Below the pieces are notes generated by a model. The model was not told where the DNA came from and ran no database searches. It saw only the letters and a program-made list of their open reading frames with translations. A stretch of 34,411 bases of DNA from Roseateles sp. (GTDB taxonomy: Bacteria; Pseudomonadota; Gammaproteobacteria; Burkholderiales; Burkholderiaceae_C), in assembly GCA_015657635.1 (NCBI GenBank), contig JACDQM010000055.1, positions 1 through 34,411 of the forward strand. The letters are read 5' to 3'. The position numbers were made by a program, and so were the translations under genes. Below are positions 19,553-29,207 of this stretch, in pieces (the stretch's first letter is position 1; each line of letters starts with the position of its first letter).

Positions 19553-20026
19553 TCAGTCAGCAGCGCGCTTCTTGACGCTGGTGACACGCCGTTTGGCGCG
19601 CTTGATCTCGCCGCCCTGAGCGACACGCTGGTTGCCCAGCACCTGGACCTTCTTGATCTGCGGCCGATGGTTGCCGCTCTTGGAGAACTTGACGATCTTG
19701 ACGACCTTGGGGCCGGGCTTGGCGTCATCGCGTTCAGCCTTGACCTTTTCGGGCATCGGGCGCCACAGCACCAGCAGCTTGCCGATATGCTGAATCGGCG
19801 CAGCACTAAGCTTGTCGGCGAGTTCGGCAAAGATGGCTTCGCGGTTGGCGCGGTCGTCAGACATCACACGGACCTTGATCAGGCCATGGGCATTGAGGGC
19901 AGCGTCAGTCTCCTTGACGACCGCGGGTGAGAGACCGTCAGCTCCGATCATGACCACGGGGTCGAGATGATGAGCGTCGGCGCGTTTTTCCTTGCGCTGG
20001 GCAGGAGTCAATTGAATCGCAGGCAT
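19553..20026 (-). CDS. yhbY: YhbY/CRS1-YhbY-domain ribosome assembly RNA-binding protein with basic tail
   Basis: RNA-binding protein associated with pre-50S ribosomal particles. The CRM domain spans the first 95 or so residues: [60 protein letters not shown], and [14 protein letters not shown]. coli YhbY stops about there (97 residues). This protein has roughly 60 more, rich in Lys and Arg ([37 protein letters not shown]), likely a disordered RNA-binding tail. The gene diverges from rlmE with only 20 bases between start codons. Confidence 0.92.
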   Translation of the reverse strand: MPAIQLTPAQRKEKRADAHHLDPVVMIGADGLSPAVVKETDAALNAHGLIKVRVMSDDRANREAIFAELADKLSAAPIQHIGKLLVLWRPMPEKVKAERDDAKPGPKVVKIVKFSKSGNHRPQIKKVQVLGNQRVAQGGEIKRAKRRVTSVKKRAAD

Positions 20027-20030
20027 GGCC

Positions 20031-20062
20031 GTATTATCCGTTCAACATGAAGATTCAGACAA
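20031..20062. promoter_or_regulatory. Shared divergent promoter of yhbY (minus) and rlmE (plus)
   Basis: On the minus strand GATAAT (20038 to 20033) is followed by six bases and the yhbY ATG, with TTGTCT (20062 to 20057) as a -35 at 18-base spacing inside rlmE. On the plus strand TATTAT (20032-20037) covers nearly the same bases and lies nine bases before the rlmE ATG at 20047. A single near-symmetric -10 could thus serve both genes, each with little or no leader. No Shine-Dalgarno is seen for rlmE. The plus-strand -35 is poor. Confidence 0.45.
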
Positions 20063-20715
20063 AGAGCAAGAAAGTCAACAAGGCGTGGATGCATGACCAC
20101 GTCACCGATCCCTATGTGAAGCTGGCACAGAAAGAGGGTTTTCGGGCCCGCGCTGCCTACAAACTCAAGGAGATCGACGAGGAGCTCAAGCTCATCAAGC
20201 CAGGGCAGGTCGTCGTCGACCTGGGTGCGGCACCGGGTGCGTGGAGCCAGTATTTGCGGCGTCGCTTCGCGCCCAAGGAGGCCGGCACGGGTGGGGCAGC
20301 GGTGGGCGAGCTCAACGGCACCATCATTGCGCTGGACCTGCTGGAGCTTGAGCCGATCGAAGGCGTGCAGTTCATCCAGGGGGACTTCCGCGAGGACGCG
20401 GTGCTCAAGCAGCTGGAAGAGGCATTGGCGGGGCGCGTGGTGGATGTGGTCGTTTCCGACATGGCGCCCAATCTGTCGGGCATCGCCTCCACCGATGCGG
20501 CACGCATCGAGCATCTTATCGAGCTGGCCATAGACTTCTCGCGCCAGCACCTGCGGCCCGAGGGCGCCTTGGTGGCGAAGGTTTTTCACGGCAGCGGCTA
20601 CAGCGAACTGGTTGAGTTGTTCCGTCAGAGCTTCAAGAAGGTCAAGGCGATCAAGCCCAAGGCGTCGCGCGATCGCTCGTCCGAGACCTTCCTGGTCGGC
20701 ATCGGGCTGAAGTAG
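20047..20715 (+). CDS. rlmE: 23S rRNA (uridine-2'-O)-methyltransferase RlmE (FtsJ/RrmJ)
   Basis: Methylates U2552 of 23S rRNA in the late 50S subunit. The 222-residue protein has the SAM-binding [15 protein letters not shown]. The catalytic tetrad is visible as Lys in [10 protein letters not shown], Asp in [11 protein letters not shown], Lys in [11 protein letters not shown] and Glu in SSETFLVG. There is a short insert ([15 protein letters not shown]) after the first strand pair. The order yhbY | rlmE-ftsH-folP-glmM is the same as in E. coli, where rlmE and ftsH form an operon. Here 140 bases and a separate leader lie between rlmE and ftsH. Confidence 0.97.
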   Translation: MKIQTKSKKVNKAWMHDHVTDPYVKLAQKEGFRARAAYKLKEIDEELKLIKPGQVVVDLGAAPGAWSQYLRRRFAPKEAGTGGAAVGELNGTIIALDLLELEPIEGVQFIQGDFREDAVLKQLEEALAGRVVDVVVSDMAPNLSGIASTDAARIEHLIELAIDFSRQHLRPEGALVAKVFHGSGYSELVELFRQSFKKVKAIKPKASRDRSSETFLVGIGLK

Positions 20716-20812
20716 CGCAAAAGGCGCGGCAATACCTATCGTCGCGCATGGAATTGCCAATCAGGCCCGAGGGCTTGACTGCAATAGAATCAACCCCATA
20801 TGCCGTGCATCT

Positions 20813-20830
20813 CCCGCAGCGAATTGCGGG
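20813..20830 (+). promoter_or_regulatory. Hairpin in the ftsH leader
   Basis: CCCGCA (20813-20818), loop GCGAAT, TGCGGG (20825-20830). It lies 15 bases before the AAGGAG ribosome binding site of ftsH. TTGACT (20775-20780) and TAGAAT (20785-20790) upstream are promoter-like, but not correctly spaced with each other. There is no T-run, so it is a leader structure of unknown role rather than a terminator. Confidence 0.3.
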
Positions 20831-20855
20831 TGTGTGAATGAATTAAGGAGTCGCG

Positions 20856-22760
20856 GTGAACAATCAGTGGTTCTCGAAGGTAGCTGTTTGGATGGTGATA
20901 GCGCTGGTGCTGTTCACCGTTTTCAAGCAGTTTGATCGCGGCTCGGTCCAGGGCAACCAGATCGGCTATTCCGACTTCCTGGAAGAGGTGCGTGCCAACC
21001 GGATCAAGCAGGTCACCTTGCAAGAAGGCAATGGCGGTACCGAGATCATTGCGGTGACGAATGACGACCGGCGTCTGCGCAGCACGGCCACCTATCTGGA
21101 TCGCGGCTTGGTCGGCGACCTGATCACCAGCGGCGTCAAGTTCGATGTCAAGCCACGCGAGGAACCCTCGCTGCTGATGAGCATTCTCGTCAGCTGGGGC
21201 CCGATGCTGCTGCTGATCGGCGTGTGGGTCTACTTCATGCGCCAGATGCAGGGCGGTGGCAAGGGCGGGGCGTTCAGCTTTGGCAAAAGCAAGGCCCGCA
21301 TGCTGGACGAGGCCAACAACTCCACCACCTTTGCTGACGTCGCCGGATGCGATGAAGCCAAGGAAGAGGTCAAGGAACTGGTGGACTTCCTGAAGGACCC
21401 GCAGAAGTTCCAGAAACTGGGCGGCCGGATTCCGCGCGGTGTGCTGCTGGTCGGCCCTCCGGGCACAGGCAAGACCTTGCTCGCCAAGGCTATCGCTGGT
21501 GAAGCCAAGGTTCCGTTCTTCTCGATCTCGGGTTCCGACTTCGTCGAGATGTTCGTCGGTGTCGGTGCGGCCCGCGTGCGCGATATGTTCGAGCAAGCGA
21601 AGAAGAGTGCCCCCTGCATCATCTTCGTCGACGAAATCGATGCGGTCGGCCGCCATCGTGGTGCTGGCTTGGGCGGTGGCAATGACGAGCGCGAGCAGAC
21701 CCTGAACCAGATGCTGGTTGAGATGGACGGCTTCGAGACCAATCTGGGGGTCATCGTGATGGCCGCGACCAACCGTCCGGACATTCTTGACCCGGCTCTG
21801 CTGCGTCCCGGCCGTTTCGACCGCCAGGTCTATGTGACCCTGCCGGATGTGCGTGGCCGCGAGCAGATCCTGAATGTGCACATGCGCAAAGTGCCGGTCG
21901 GCCAGGACATTCGCGCTGACATCCTGGCGCGCGGCACCCCTGGTTTCTCCGGTGCGGATCTGGCCAATCTGGTCAACGAAGCAGCCCTTTTCGCTGCGCG
22001 CCGCAACGGCCGCGTGGTCGAAATGGTCGACTTCGAGAAGGCCAAGGACAAGATCATGATGGGCCCGGAGCGCAAGTCCATGGTCATGCCCGAGGAAGAG
22101 CGCAAGAACACGGCCTATCACGAGGCAGGCCACGCGCTGGTCGCTCGGCTGATGCCCAAGACCGATCCGGTTCACAAGGTGACGGTGATCCCGCGTGGCC
22201 GCGCCCTGGGTGTAACCATGCAACTGCCGGAAGGCGATCGCTACAGCATGGACAAGGAGCGCATGCTGTCCACCATCTCGGTGCTGTTCGGCGGTCGTAT
22301 TGCCGAAGAAGTGTTCATGAACCAGATGACCACCGGCGCTTCGAACGATTTCGAGCGCGCCACCGCTATCGCTCGCGACATGGTGACTCGCTATGGCATG
22401 ACCGATGAACTGGGTCCGATGGTCTACGCCGAGAACGAAGGTGAAGTCTTCCTTGGCCGCTCGGTGACCAAGACCACCAGCATGTCGGAAGACACCATGC
22501 GCAAGGTTGACGAGGTGATTCGCCGCATCATTGACGAGCAGTACGTGATTGCGCGCAAGCACATCGAAGACAACCAGGACAAGATGCACGCGATGGCCAA
22601 GGCGCTGCTGGAATGGGAAACCATCGACAGCGACCAGATCGACGACATCATGGAAGGCCGTCCGCCCCGTCCGCCCAAGGACTGGACGCCGCCGGCAGGT
22701 GGTCGTTCGGATGGCAGCCCACCGGCTGTCGGCACGGGCGAGGCCCACGCTGCGGCCTGA
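20856..22760 (+). CDS. ftsH: ATP-dependent zinc metalloprotease FtsH
   Basis: Membrane-anchored AAA+ protease that degrades misfolded membrane proteins and regulators such as LpxC and sigma-32 in E. coli. The 634-residue protein has two transmembrane segments (residues about 8-23 and 107-128) flanking a periplasmic domain. The AAA module has Walker A GPPGTGKT at 200-207, Walker [10 protein letters not shown] at 255-263, and arginine-finger region [10 protein letters not shown]. The zinc protease motif HEAGH is at 422-426, with a third ligand Asp498 in ASNDFERA. The C-terminus is a Pro/Gly-rich tail. Start is GTG with AAGGAG upstream. A clear terminator follows. Confidence 0.98.
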   Translation: MNNQWFSKVAVWMVIALVLFTVFKQFDRGSVQGNQIGYSDFLEEVRANRIKQVTLQEGNGGTEIIAVTNDDRRLRSTATYLDRGLVGDLITSGVKFDVKPREEPSLLMSILVSWGPMLLLIGVWVYFMRQMQGGGKGGAFSFGKSKARMLDEANNSTTFADVAGCDEAKEEVKELVDFLKDPQKFQKLGGRIPRGVLLVGPPGTGKTLLAKAIAGEAKVPFFSISGSDFVEMFVGVGAARVRDMFEQAKKSAPCIIFVDEIDAVGRHRGAGLGGGNDEREQTLNQMLVEMDGFETNLGVIVMAATNRPDILDPALLRPGRFDRQVYVTLPDVRGREQILNVHMRKVPVGQDIRADILARGTPGFSGADLANLVNEAALFAARRNGRVVEMVDFEKAKDKIMMGPERKSMVMPEEERKNTAYHEAGHALVARLMPKTDPVHKVTVIPRGRALGVTMQLPEGDRYSMDKERMLSTISVLFGGRIAEEVFMNQMTTGASNDFERATAIARDMVTRYGMTDELGPMVYAENEGEVFLGRSVTKTTSMSEDTMRKVDEVIRRIIDEQYVIARKHIEDNQDKMHAMAKALLEWETIDSDQIDDIMEGRPPRPPKDWTPPAGGRSDGSPPAVGTGEAHAAA

Positions 22761-22781
22761 ACGAGGCACGGCGCACAAGTC

Positions 22782-22804
22782 AAACGGGGCTCATGGCCCC
22801 GTTT
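22782..22804 (+). terminator. Intrinsic terminator after ftsH
   Basis: AAACGGGGC (22782-22790) and GCCCCGTTT (22796-22804) form a perfect nine-base stem with loop TCATG, followed by TGCATTT. It lies 21 bases after the ftsH stop, so folP-glmM probably need read-through or their own promoter. Confidence 0.8.
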
Positions 22805-22841
22805 TGCATTTCCCCCTGGATTCACTCTGAGCACTCGATCC

Positions 22842-23723
22842 ATGCACTGGCAGACGACGCGCTTCACCCTGGCCTTGTCAGCTCGCCCCTTGGTGATGGG
22901 CATCGTCAACGTCACGCCTGATTCCTTCTCGGATGGGGGGCAGCATGGCGAAGAGCGGGCAGCCATTGCGCACTGCGAGCAGCTTTTGCGCGAAGGGGCG
23001 GACATCCTCGATATTGGCGGCGAGTCCAGTCGCCCGGGGGCGCCGTCACTCACGGACGACGAGGAGTGGAGCCGGATCGCCGATGTGCTGGAGGCGGCTC
23101 TGCAGTTGGGTGTGCCGGTCTCTGTCGACAGCTGCAAGCCCGCTGTGATGCGCCGTGCGCTTGATCTGGGCGTGGACATCATCAACGACATCCAGGCCTT
23201 GCAGCGGCCCGGTGCCGTCGAGTTGCTTGCCCGGCACGGTCAGGCGGGCGTGTGCCTGATGCATATGCGCGGTGAGCCGGCAACGATGCAAGGATTGGTT
23301 GATTACCGCGACATCGTCAGCGAGGTTGCGGAGTTCCTGACAGCGCGAGTCAGAGAGCTTCGCGCCGCCGGCATTGCGCCGGGGCGGATCGCGCTGGATC
23401 CTGGCTACGGCTTCGCCAAGACGCCTGAGCAGAATTTTGAGTTGCTCCGGCATCAGGCGCAGCTCATGGCGCTCGGACACCCCTTGCTGATCGGTTGGTC
23501 CCGCAAATCGTCGCTGGGCGCGTTGACGGGGCGACCGGTCGGTGATCGGCTGGCTGCCAGCTTGGCGGCAGCCCTGGCCGCTGTGTCGCATGGCGCACGC
23601 ATCGTTCGTGTGCACGATGTCGCGCCGACTGTCGATGCCCTGAAGGTGTGGGCTGCCGCGGGCGGTGCCGGGGCGGCTATCGTCGACAATGCGTCGAACG
23701 AATCAGGAGGACGCTCAAGATGA
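22842..23723 (+). CDS. folP: Dihydropteroate synthase
   Basis: Condenses para-aminobenzoate with hydroxymethyl-dihydropterin pyrophosphate in folate synthesis; target of sulfonamides. The 293-residue TIM-barrel protein has the pterin- and pyrophosphate-binding motifs [59 protein letters not shown] and IVRVHDV. The first motif loop and the SRKS motif are intact, so nothing suggests a resistance variant. The stop overlaps the glmM start by four bases (ATGA), indicating translational coupling. The ATG at 22842 has only a weak Shine-Dalgarno. Confidence 0.97.
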   Translation: MHWQTTRFTLALSARPLVMGIVNVTPDSFSDGGQHGEERAAIAHCEQLLREGADILDIGGESSRPGAPSLTDDEEWSRIADVLEAALQLGVPVSVDSCKPAVMRRALDLGVDIINDIQALQRPGAVELLARHGQAGVCLMHMRGEPATMQGLVDYRDIVSEVAEFLTARVRELRAAGIAPGRIALDPGYGFAKTPEQNFELLRHQAQLMALGHPLLIGWSRKSSLGALTGRPVGDRLAASLAAALAAVSHGARIVRVHDVAPTVDALKVWAAAGGAGAAIVDNASNESGGRSR

Positions 23724-25051
23724 GCCGCATGTACTTTGGAACCGATGGCATCCGTGGCACCGTGGGGCAGGCGCCCATCACGCCGGACTTCATGCTCAGG
23801 CTTGGGCATGCGGTGGGCCGCGTGCTGCGCAAGGAAACGGCGCGCCCGAGTGTGCTGATTGGCAAGGACACGCGCATTTCAGGCTATATGCTGGAGTCCT
23901 CGCTTGAGGCCGGTTTTGCCTCGGCCGGGGTCGATGTCTGGCTGACAGGGCCTTTGCCGACGCCTGGGGTGGCCTATTTGACCCGGGCGCTGCGCCAGCA
24001 ACTGGGTGTCGTCATCAGCGCTTCGCACAATCCTTTTGCTGACAACGGCATCAAATTTTTCTCGGCCCGGGGCGAGAAGCTGCCGGATGCCTGGGAACTG
24101 GCGGTCGAGCAGGCCCTGCAGGAGGCGCCGGCCTGGGTGGACTCCGCCAATCTGGGGCGGGCACGACGCCTTCAGGACGCCCGCGGCCGCTACATCGAGT
24201 TCTGCAAGAACAGCTTTGGTTCGGACCTGACGCTGCGTGGTCTGAAGATCGTCGTCGATGCGGCGAATGGTGCGGCCTACCATGTGGCGCCCGACGTGTT
24301 TCACGAGCTCGGCGCCGAGGTCATTCCGATCGGCTGCAGCCCGGACGGCTTCAATATCAATGAAGGTTGTGGCGCGACGGCGCCGGCAGCCCTGGTCAAG
24401 GCCGTCAAAGAGCATGGCGCGCACTACGGCGTCGCGCTCGATGGCGATGCGGATCGCTTGCAGCTGGTGGATGCACAAGGCCGTCTCTACAACGGCGACG
24501 AGTTGCTCTATGTGATGGTGGCAGACCGGCTGGCGCAAGGGCAGCGCGTGGCGGGTGCCGTGGGCACGCTGATGACCAATATGGCCGTGGAGCTAGCTTT
24601 GCGCGCGCGCGATATCGACTTTGTCCGCGCCAAGGTTGGTGATCGCTATGTGCTCGAAGAGTTGGCCGCACGTGGCTGGCAATTGGGCGGTGAGGGCTCC
24701 GGCCATCTGCTGGCGCTGGACAAGCACACCACCGGCGACGGGATCGTCAGCGCCTTGCTTGTGCTTCAGGCGGTGGTCCGCACTGGACGGAGCCTGGCAG
24801 AACTGATGAACGGGGTCGACCTGTTCCCGCAGACGCTGATCAATGTCCGCCTCCAGCCTGGACAGGACTGGAAGAGCAACGCCCGTCTGGCACAGGCGCA
24901 GGCTGACGTCACTGCGGATCTGGGCAAGAGTGGCCGCGTGCTGATCCGTGCTTCGGGCACCGAGCCCTTGCTGCGGGTGATGGTCGAGGCCAGCGATGCG
25001 GCTCTGGCCCAGCTCTGCGCCCAACGCTTGGTGGAAGCGGTCCAGGCCTGA
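23720..25051 (+). CDS. glmM: Phosphoglucosamine mutase
   Basis: Converts glucosamine 6-phosphate to glucosamine 1-phosphate for UDP-GlcNAc, a precursor of peptidoglycan and lipopolysaccharide. The 443-residue protein starts [11 protein letters not shown] and has the phosphoserine motif [18 protein letters not shown] with Ser102. The metal-binding loop is [12 protein letters not shown], the sugar-binding region [11 protein letters not shown], and the phosphate-binding loop [14 protein letters not shown]. The ATG overlaps the folP stop and is preceded by AGGAGG within the end of folP. Confidence 0.98.
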   Translation: MSRMYFGTDGIRGTVGQAPITPDFMLRLGHAVGRVLRKETARPSVLIGKDTRISGYMLESSLEAGFASAGVDVWLTGPLPTPGVAYLTRALRQQLGVVISASHNPFADNGIKFFSARGEKLPDAWELAVEQALQEAPAWVDSANLGRARRLQDARGRYIEFCKNSFGSDLTLRGLKIVVDAANGAAYHVAPDVFHELGAEVIPIGCSPDGFNINEGCGATAPAALVKAVKEHGAHYGVALDGDADRLQLVDAQGRLYNGDELLYVMVADRLAQGQRVAGAVGTLMTNMAVELALRARDIDFVRAKVGDRYVLEELAARGWQLGGEGSGHLLALDKHTTGDGIVSALLVLQAVVRTGRSLAELMNGVDLFPQTLINVRLQPGQDWKSNARLAQAQADVTADLGKSGRVLIRASGTEPLLRVMVEASDAALAQLCAQRLVEAVQA

Positions 25052-25073
25052 GCTTGAGGCCTCGGCTCTTGGT

Positions 25074-25095
25074 ACAGCCTGCAAGTTCAGGCTGT
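25074..25095 (+). terminator. Intrinsic terminator after glmM
   Basis: ACAGCCTG (25074-25081), loop CAAGTT, CAGGCTGT (25088-25095), then TTTATG. A perfect eight-base stem 22 bases after the glmM stop; the T-run is short. It separates the folP-glmM unit from the phosphate operon. Confidence 0.6.
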
Positions 25096-25183
25096 TTATG
25101 ACGAGTTCGGGAATGGTTTGTGACAGTTTTGCTCTGCCCTGCTGCCAGTGGCGATGAGCTTGATTGCCCTGGCGTCCCCGATT

Positions 25184-25218
25184 TGTGTCATTCCTTTGTC
25201 ACACAAGCTTCATAGCAT
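25184..25218 (+). promoter_or_regulatory. PHO box and -10 element upstream of pstS
   Basis: TGTCA at 25186-25190 and again at 25197-25201 are direct repeats with the 11-base period of PhoB binding sites; the full site is about 25184-25203. TAGCAT at 25213-25218 fits a -10 about ten bases further down, as in PhoB-activated promoters where the PHO box replaces the -35. This would switch on pstS and the downstream genes when phosphate is low, using PhoB encoded at the end of the same cluster. Confidence 0.8.
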
Positions 25219-25257
25219 CCCTATCATTGTCAATCACGGACTCGGATAGGGGACCTT

Positions 25258-26298
25258 ATGAACTTTTCTCAACTCGGCAAGGGTTTGGTTCTGGCGGCCG
25301 GCTTCGGCTTCGCGACCATGTCGCTGGCGCAGGATGTCACCGGCGCAGGCGCTTCTTTCCCGGCCCCGGTTTATGCCAAGTGGGCTGATGCCTACAACAA
25401 GGCGACCGGCGCTCGCATCAACTACCAGTCCGTTGGATCGGGTGCTGGCATTCGCCAGATCAAGGCCAAGACGGTCGACTTCGGTGCAACTGATGCGCCT
25501 CTGAAGGACGATGAACTGGCCAAGGACGGCATGATCCAGTTCCCCACCGTGATCGGTGGCGTGGTTCCGGTGGTCAATATTGCTGGCATCAAGCCCGGCC
25601 AGCTGAAGCTGACCGGCGCGGTGCTGGGTGACATCTACCTGGGCAAGGTTGCCAAGTGGAATGACGGCGCGATCGTGGCGCTGAATCCTGGCGTGCAACT
25701 GCCTGACGCACAGATCGCAGTCGTGCGTCGCGCCGATGGTTCCGGCACGTCCTTCCTGTTCACCAACTACCTCTCCAAGGTGAACACCGAGTGGAAGGAC
25801 AAGGTTGGCGAGGGTACGGCCGTCAACTGGCCGACGGGTGCCGGCGGCAAGGGCAATGAAGGCGTGTCGGCCTTTGTCACGCGCCTGCCGAACTCGATTG
25901 GCTACGTCGAATACGCCTACGCCAAGCAGAACAAGATGTCCCATGTGCAGATGCGCAACAAGGACGGTGTCTATGTGCAGCCGGACGATCTCACCTTCAA
26001 GGCGGCCGCTGCGGGTGCCGAGTGGAACAAGAGCTTCTACCAAGTGCTGACTGAGCAGGCTGGCAAGGACAGCTGGCCGATCACCGGTGCCACCTTCATC
26101 CTGATGCACAAGGTGCAGGACAAGCCGGCCAGCGCCGCCAACTCGATGAAGTTCTTCGACTGGGCCTACGCCAATGGCGACAAGATGGCTGACGAGCTCG
26201 ACTATGTGTCGCTGCCGGACAGCGTCAAGAACCTGGTCCGCAAGGTGTGGACCGAGCAGATCAAGGACGCCTCGGGCAAAGCCATCAGCTTCAAGTAA
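25258..26298 (+). CDS. pstS: Phosphate ABC transporter, periplasmic phosphate-binding protein
   Basis: High-affinity periplasmic phosphate receptor of the Pst system. The 346-residue precursor has a signal peptide (residues 1 to about 24, ending TMSLA). The mature start DVTGAGASFPAPVYAKW, the phosphate-contact loop SVGSGAGIRQI, VDFGATDAPL and RRADGSGTSFLFTNYL are the classic PstS blocks. No lipobox is seen, so it is soluble. It is first in pstSCAB-phoUBR, behind a PHO box, and a hairpin separates it from pstC. Confidence 0.98.
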   Translation: MNFSQLGKGLVLAAGFGFATMSLAQDVTGAGASFPAPVYAKWADAYNKATGARINYQSVGSGAGIRQIKAKTVDFGATDAPLKDDELAKDGMIQFPTVIGGVVPVVNIAGIKPGQLKLTGAVLGDIYLGKVAKWNDGAIVALNPGVQLPDAQIAVVRRADGSGTSFLFTNYLSKVNTEWKDKVGEGTAVNWPTGAGGKGNEGVSAFVTRLPNSIGYVEYAYAKQNKMSHVQMRNKDGVYVQPDDLTFKAAAAGAEWNKSFYQVLTEQAGKDSWPITGATFILMHKVQDKPASAANSMKFFDWAYANGDKMADELDYVSLPDSVKNLVRKVWTEQIKDASGKAISFK

Positions 26299-26317
26299 TC
26301 GAGCACTGACGATCTGG

Positions 26318-26350
26318 CAGCCCGGCCGCCTTCCTTGAGGCGCCGGGCTG
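26318..26350 (+). terminator. Hairpin between pstS and pstC (partial terminator)
   Basis: CAGCCCGG-C-CGCCT (26318-26331) pairs with AGGCG-CCGGGCTG (26338-26350), leaving one bulged C. It is followed by TTGTCG, so termination is probably partial. Such structures often let the binding protein be made in excess of the membrane subunits; this use is inferred. Confidence 0.6.
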
Positions 26351-26401
26351 TTGTCGAATCAGGCGCAGTCTTTATCTCCTTGCCCATCATGCGGAGGTCC
26401 C

Positions 26402-27423
26402 GTGGCCGCAATACTTCCAGCCAGTTCCAGTCCCACGCTCAGCGACGCTGAGACGGCCCGCCCCGAGGGCAGCCCCCCGACGCGAAAACGCGTTGCGCCA
26501 TGGGCTGACACGGCATTCTCATTGTTGACGCACGGCGCGGCTTGGCTGACGCTGCTGCTGCTGGTCGGCATCATCCTGTCGCTGCTGGTTGGCGCAGCGC
26601 CGGCGATCCAGCACTTCGGTCTCGGCTTTCTGACATCGACCGAGTGGGACCCCGTGCAGGAGAAGTTCGGCGGCCTGGTGATGATCTACGGCACGCTGAT
26701 GACCTCGTTCATTGCGCTGCTGATTGCCGTGCCAGTCAGCTTCGGCATTGCGATCTTCCTGACGGAACTGTCCCCGAGTTGGCTGCGGCGTCCCCTCGGC
26801 ACTGCGATTGAGTTGCTGGCTGCCGTGCCGTCGATCGTCTATGGCATGTGGGGCTTGCTGGTTTTTGGCCCCTTGCTGGCCACCTATGTCCAGCAGCCGC
26901 TGCAGAACATGTTCAACGGCGTGCCCTACCTGGGCGCGCTGGTCTCCGGCCCGCCGGTGGCATCGGCATTCTCTCGGCCGGCATCATCCTGGCCATCATG
27001 ATCATTCCGTTCATTGCCTCGGTGATGCGGGATGTGTTCGAAGTCACGCCGCCACTGCTGAAGGAATCAGCTTATGGCCTGGGCTCCACCACCTGGGAAG
27101 TGGTCTGGCGCGTGGTGCTGCCGTACACCAAGACGGGTGTGGTTGGCGGCATCATGCTGGGGCTGGGGCGTGCGCTGGGTGAGACCATGGCGGTGACCTT
27201 CGTGATCGGCAATATGAACCAGCTCAACTCGCTGTCCTTGTTCGAGGCTGCCAACAGCATCACCTCGGCATTGGCCAACGAGTTCGCTGAGGCGGGCGAG
27301 GGCTTGCATCAGGCTTCCTTGATCTATCTGGGTCTGGTCCTGTTTTTCATCACCTTCGTGGTCTTGAGCTTCTCGAAGATCCTGCTGTCGCAACTCAAGA
27401 AGAACGAAGGGACACGGTCATGA
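26402..27423 (+). CDS. pstC: Phosphate ABC transporter, permease PstC (frameshifted)
   Basis: Inner-membrane permease subunit of the Pst phosphate importer. After a polar, Pro-rich N-terminus of about 50 residues come transmembrane segments such as [20 protein letters not shown] and [20 protein letters not shown], then [18 protein letters not shown]. In the second frame, [20 protein letters not shown] is followed by the ABC-permease EAA loop region ([20 protein letters not shown]) and [17 protein letters not shown]. The frames join at about 26957-26960, where one G is missing in GTGGCATC. Corrected length is about 340 residues. GTG at 26402 follows CGGAGG. The stop overlaps pstA (ATGA). Confidence 0.93.
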
Positions 27424-28298
27424 GCAGCACTGGACGTTCCACGACGCTCGATTCCGGCCGCATGGCCATGCATCGCAAGCGCAAGCTTGTCAACCAGATC
27501 GCCCTGACGCTGTCGCTTGCCGCGATGGCATTCGGCCTGTTCTGGCTGGCCTGGATCCTGTTCGAGACGATTCGTCTGGGTGTGGGTGGCCTCGCCATCG
27601 CCACCTTCACTGAAATGACGCCGCCGCCCATGGCGGAGACAGGCGGCCTGGCGAATGCCATCTTCGGCTCGCTCTTGATGGTCGGTCTGGCCACGCTGCT
27701 CGGCACGCCGATTGGCGTGCTGGCCGGCATCTATCTGGCGGAGTATGGCCAGAAGACCTGGCTTGGCAGCGTGGTGCGTTTCATCAACGACATCTTGCTG
27801 TCGGCACCGTCCATCGTGATCGGGCTGTTCATCTATGCAGTCTTCGTCGCCCGCATGAAGAGCTTCTCTGGCTTCGCCGGTGTCCTGGCGCTGGCGCTCA
27901 TCGTCATCCCGGTGGTGATCCGTACGACCGAGAACATGCTCAGTCTGATCCCCAACGCGCTGCGTGAGGCCGCGTACGCCTTGGGCACGCCGAAGTGGAA
28001 GGTCATCAGCTCGGTCACGCTGAAGGCAGCTCGAGCCGGCGTCATGACCGGCATCCTGCTCGCCCTGGCCCGCGTCTCCGGCGAGACGGCGCCCTTGCTG
28101 TTCACCGCGCTGTCCAACCAGTTCTGGACTGCGAACCTGGGTGAGCCGATGGCCAGCCTGCCGGTCACGATCTTCAAGTTTGCGATGAGCCCTTACGAGA
28201 ACTGGCAGAAGCTGGCCTGGGCGGGCGTATTCATCATCACCATCGGCGTGCTGCTGCTCAATATCCTGGCGCGCGTGCTCTTCAAGAACAAGCATTAA
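27420..28298 (+). CDS. pstA: Phosphate ABC transporter, permease PstA
   Basis: Second inner-membrane permease of the Pst system, 292 residues. There are about six transmembrane segments, including [40 protein letters not shown] and [16 protein letters not shown]. The EAA loop is [20 protein letters not shown], followed by [16 protein letters not shown]. The N-terminus (about 25 residues) is polar and basic. The start overlaps the pstC stop, and pstB follows after 20 bases. Confidence 0.97.
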   Translation: MSSTGRSTTLDSGRMAMHRKRKLVNQIALTLSLAAMAFGLFWLAWILFETIRLGVGGLAIATFTEMTPPPMAETGGLANAIFGSLLMVGLATLLGTPIGVLAGIYLAEYGQKTWLGSVVRFINDILLSAPSIVIGLFIYAVFVARMKSFSGFAGVLALALIVIPVVIRTTENMLSLIPNALREAAYALGTPKWKVISSVTLKAARAGVMTGILLALARVSGETAPLLFTALSNQFWTANLGEPMASLPVTIFKFAMSPYENWQKLAWAGVFIITIGVLLLNILARVLFKNKH

Positions 28299-28318
28299 GC
28301 AATCGGGGTCAAACCATC

Positions 28319-29104
28319 ATGGACGCCAAAGTCGACACTCCCGTGATCGAGAAGACCAAAATCTCGATCCGCAATCTGAACTTCTACTACGGCAAATTCC
28401 TGGCGTTGAAGAACATCAACCTGGACATTCCGGAGAAGAAGGTCACCGCCTTCATCGGCCCTTCGGGCTGCGGAAAGTCCACCCTGCTGCGCACGTTGAA
28501 CCGCATGTTCGAGCTCTATCCCGAGCAGCGTGCCGAGGGCCAGATCCTGCTCGATGGCGAAGACATCCTGAGCAGCCGCGAAGACGTTTCGCTGATCCGT
28601 GCCAAGGTCGGCATGGTGTTCCAGAAGCCGACACCGTTCCCGATGTCGATCTACGACAACATCGCCTTCGGTGTGCGCCTGTTCGAGAAGCTGCCGCGCG
28701 TGGAGATGGATGAGCGCGTGGAGTGGGCCTTGAAGAAGGCGGCACTGTGGACCGAGGTCAAGGACAAGCTCAACCAGAGCGGCTCGGGGTTGTCGGGTGG
28801 TCAGCAGCAGCGCCTGTGCATCGCGCGCGGCATCGCGATCAAGCCGGAAGTGCTGCTACTCGACGAACCATGCTCGGCACTGGACCCGATCTCCACCGGC
28901 AAGATCGAGGAGTTGATCGACGAGCTGAAGAGCGACTACACGGTGGCCATCGTGACCCACAACATGCAGCAGGCAGCCCGCAGCTCGGACTACACCGCCT
29001 ATATGTACCTGGGCGACTTGGTCGAATTCGGTCCGACGGCTGAACTGTTCATGCAGCCCAAGCGCAAGGATACCGAGGACTACATCACCGGACGCTTCGG
29101 CTGA
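28319..29104 (+). CDS. pstB: Phosphate ABC transporter, ATP-binding protein PstB
   Basis: ATPase that drives phosphate import through PstCA. The 261-residue protein has Walker [10 protein letters not shown] at residues 47-55, the Q-loop in [17 protein letters not shown], the signature [16 protein letters not shown], Walker [15 protein letters not shown] and the switch His in [19 protein letters not shown]. The C-terminus [11 protein letters not shown] is the family norm. Its start lies 20 bases after pstA. It also takes part with PhoU in signalling to PhoR. Confidence 0.98.
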   Translation: MDAKVDTPVIEKTKISIRNLNFYYGKFLALKNINLDIPEKKVTAFIGPSGCGKSTLLRTLNRMFELYPEQRAEGQILLDGEDILSSREDVSLIRAKVGMVFQKPTPFPMSIYDNIAFGVRLFEKLPRVEMDERVEWALKKAALWTEVKDKLNQSGSGLSGGQQQRLCIARGIAIKPEVLLLDEPCSALDPISTGKIEELIDELKSDYTVAIVTHNMQQAARSSDYTAYMYLGDLVEFGPTAELFMQPKRKDTEDYITGRFG

Positions 29105-29134
29105 GCGGCTACGAACCCGGGTTTACAGCGGAGC

Positions 29135-29171
29135 CGGCCGACTTCGCAGGACATACTAGGCGAAGCGGCCG
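29135..29171 (+). other. Long hairpin between pstB and phoU
   Basis: CGGCCG-A-CTTCGC (29135-29147) pairs with GCGAAGCGGCCG (29160-29171): twelve base pairs with one bulged A and a 12-base loop. No T-run follows, so it is not a classical terminator. It may be an mRNA stability or processing element that separates phoU-phoB-phoR levels from pst levels. Confidence 0.5.
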
Positions 29172-29207
29172 AAGCCACTGGAGGCGCGGCCTGACCAGGA
29201 GAATGGA

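Noticed and set aside
20790-22778. 662-codon minus-strand open frame over ftsH
   Set aside because: Antisense shadow of ftsH without domain or ribosome binding site.
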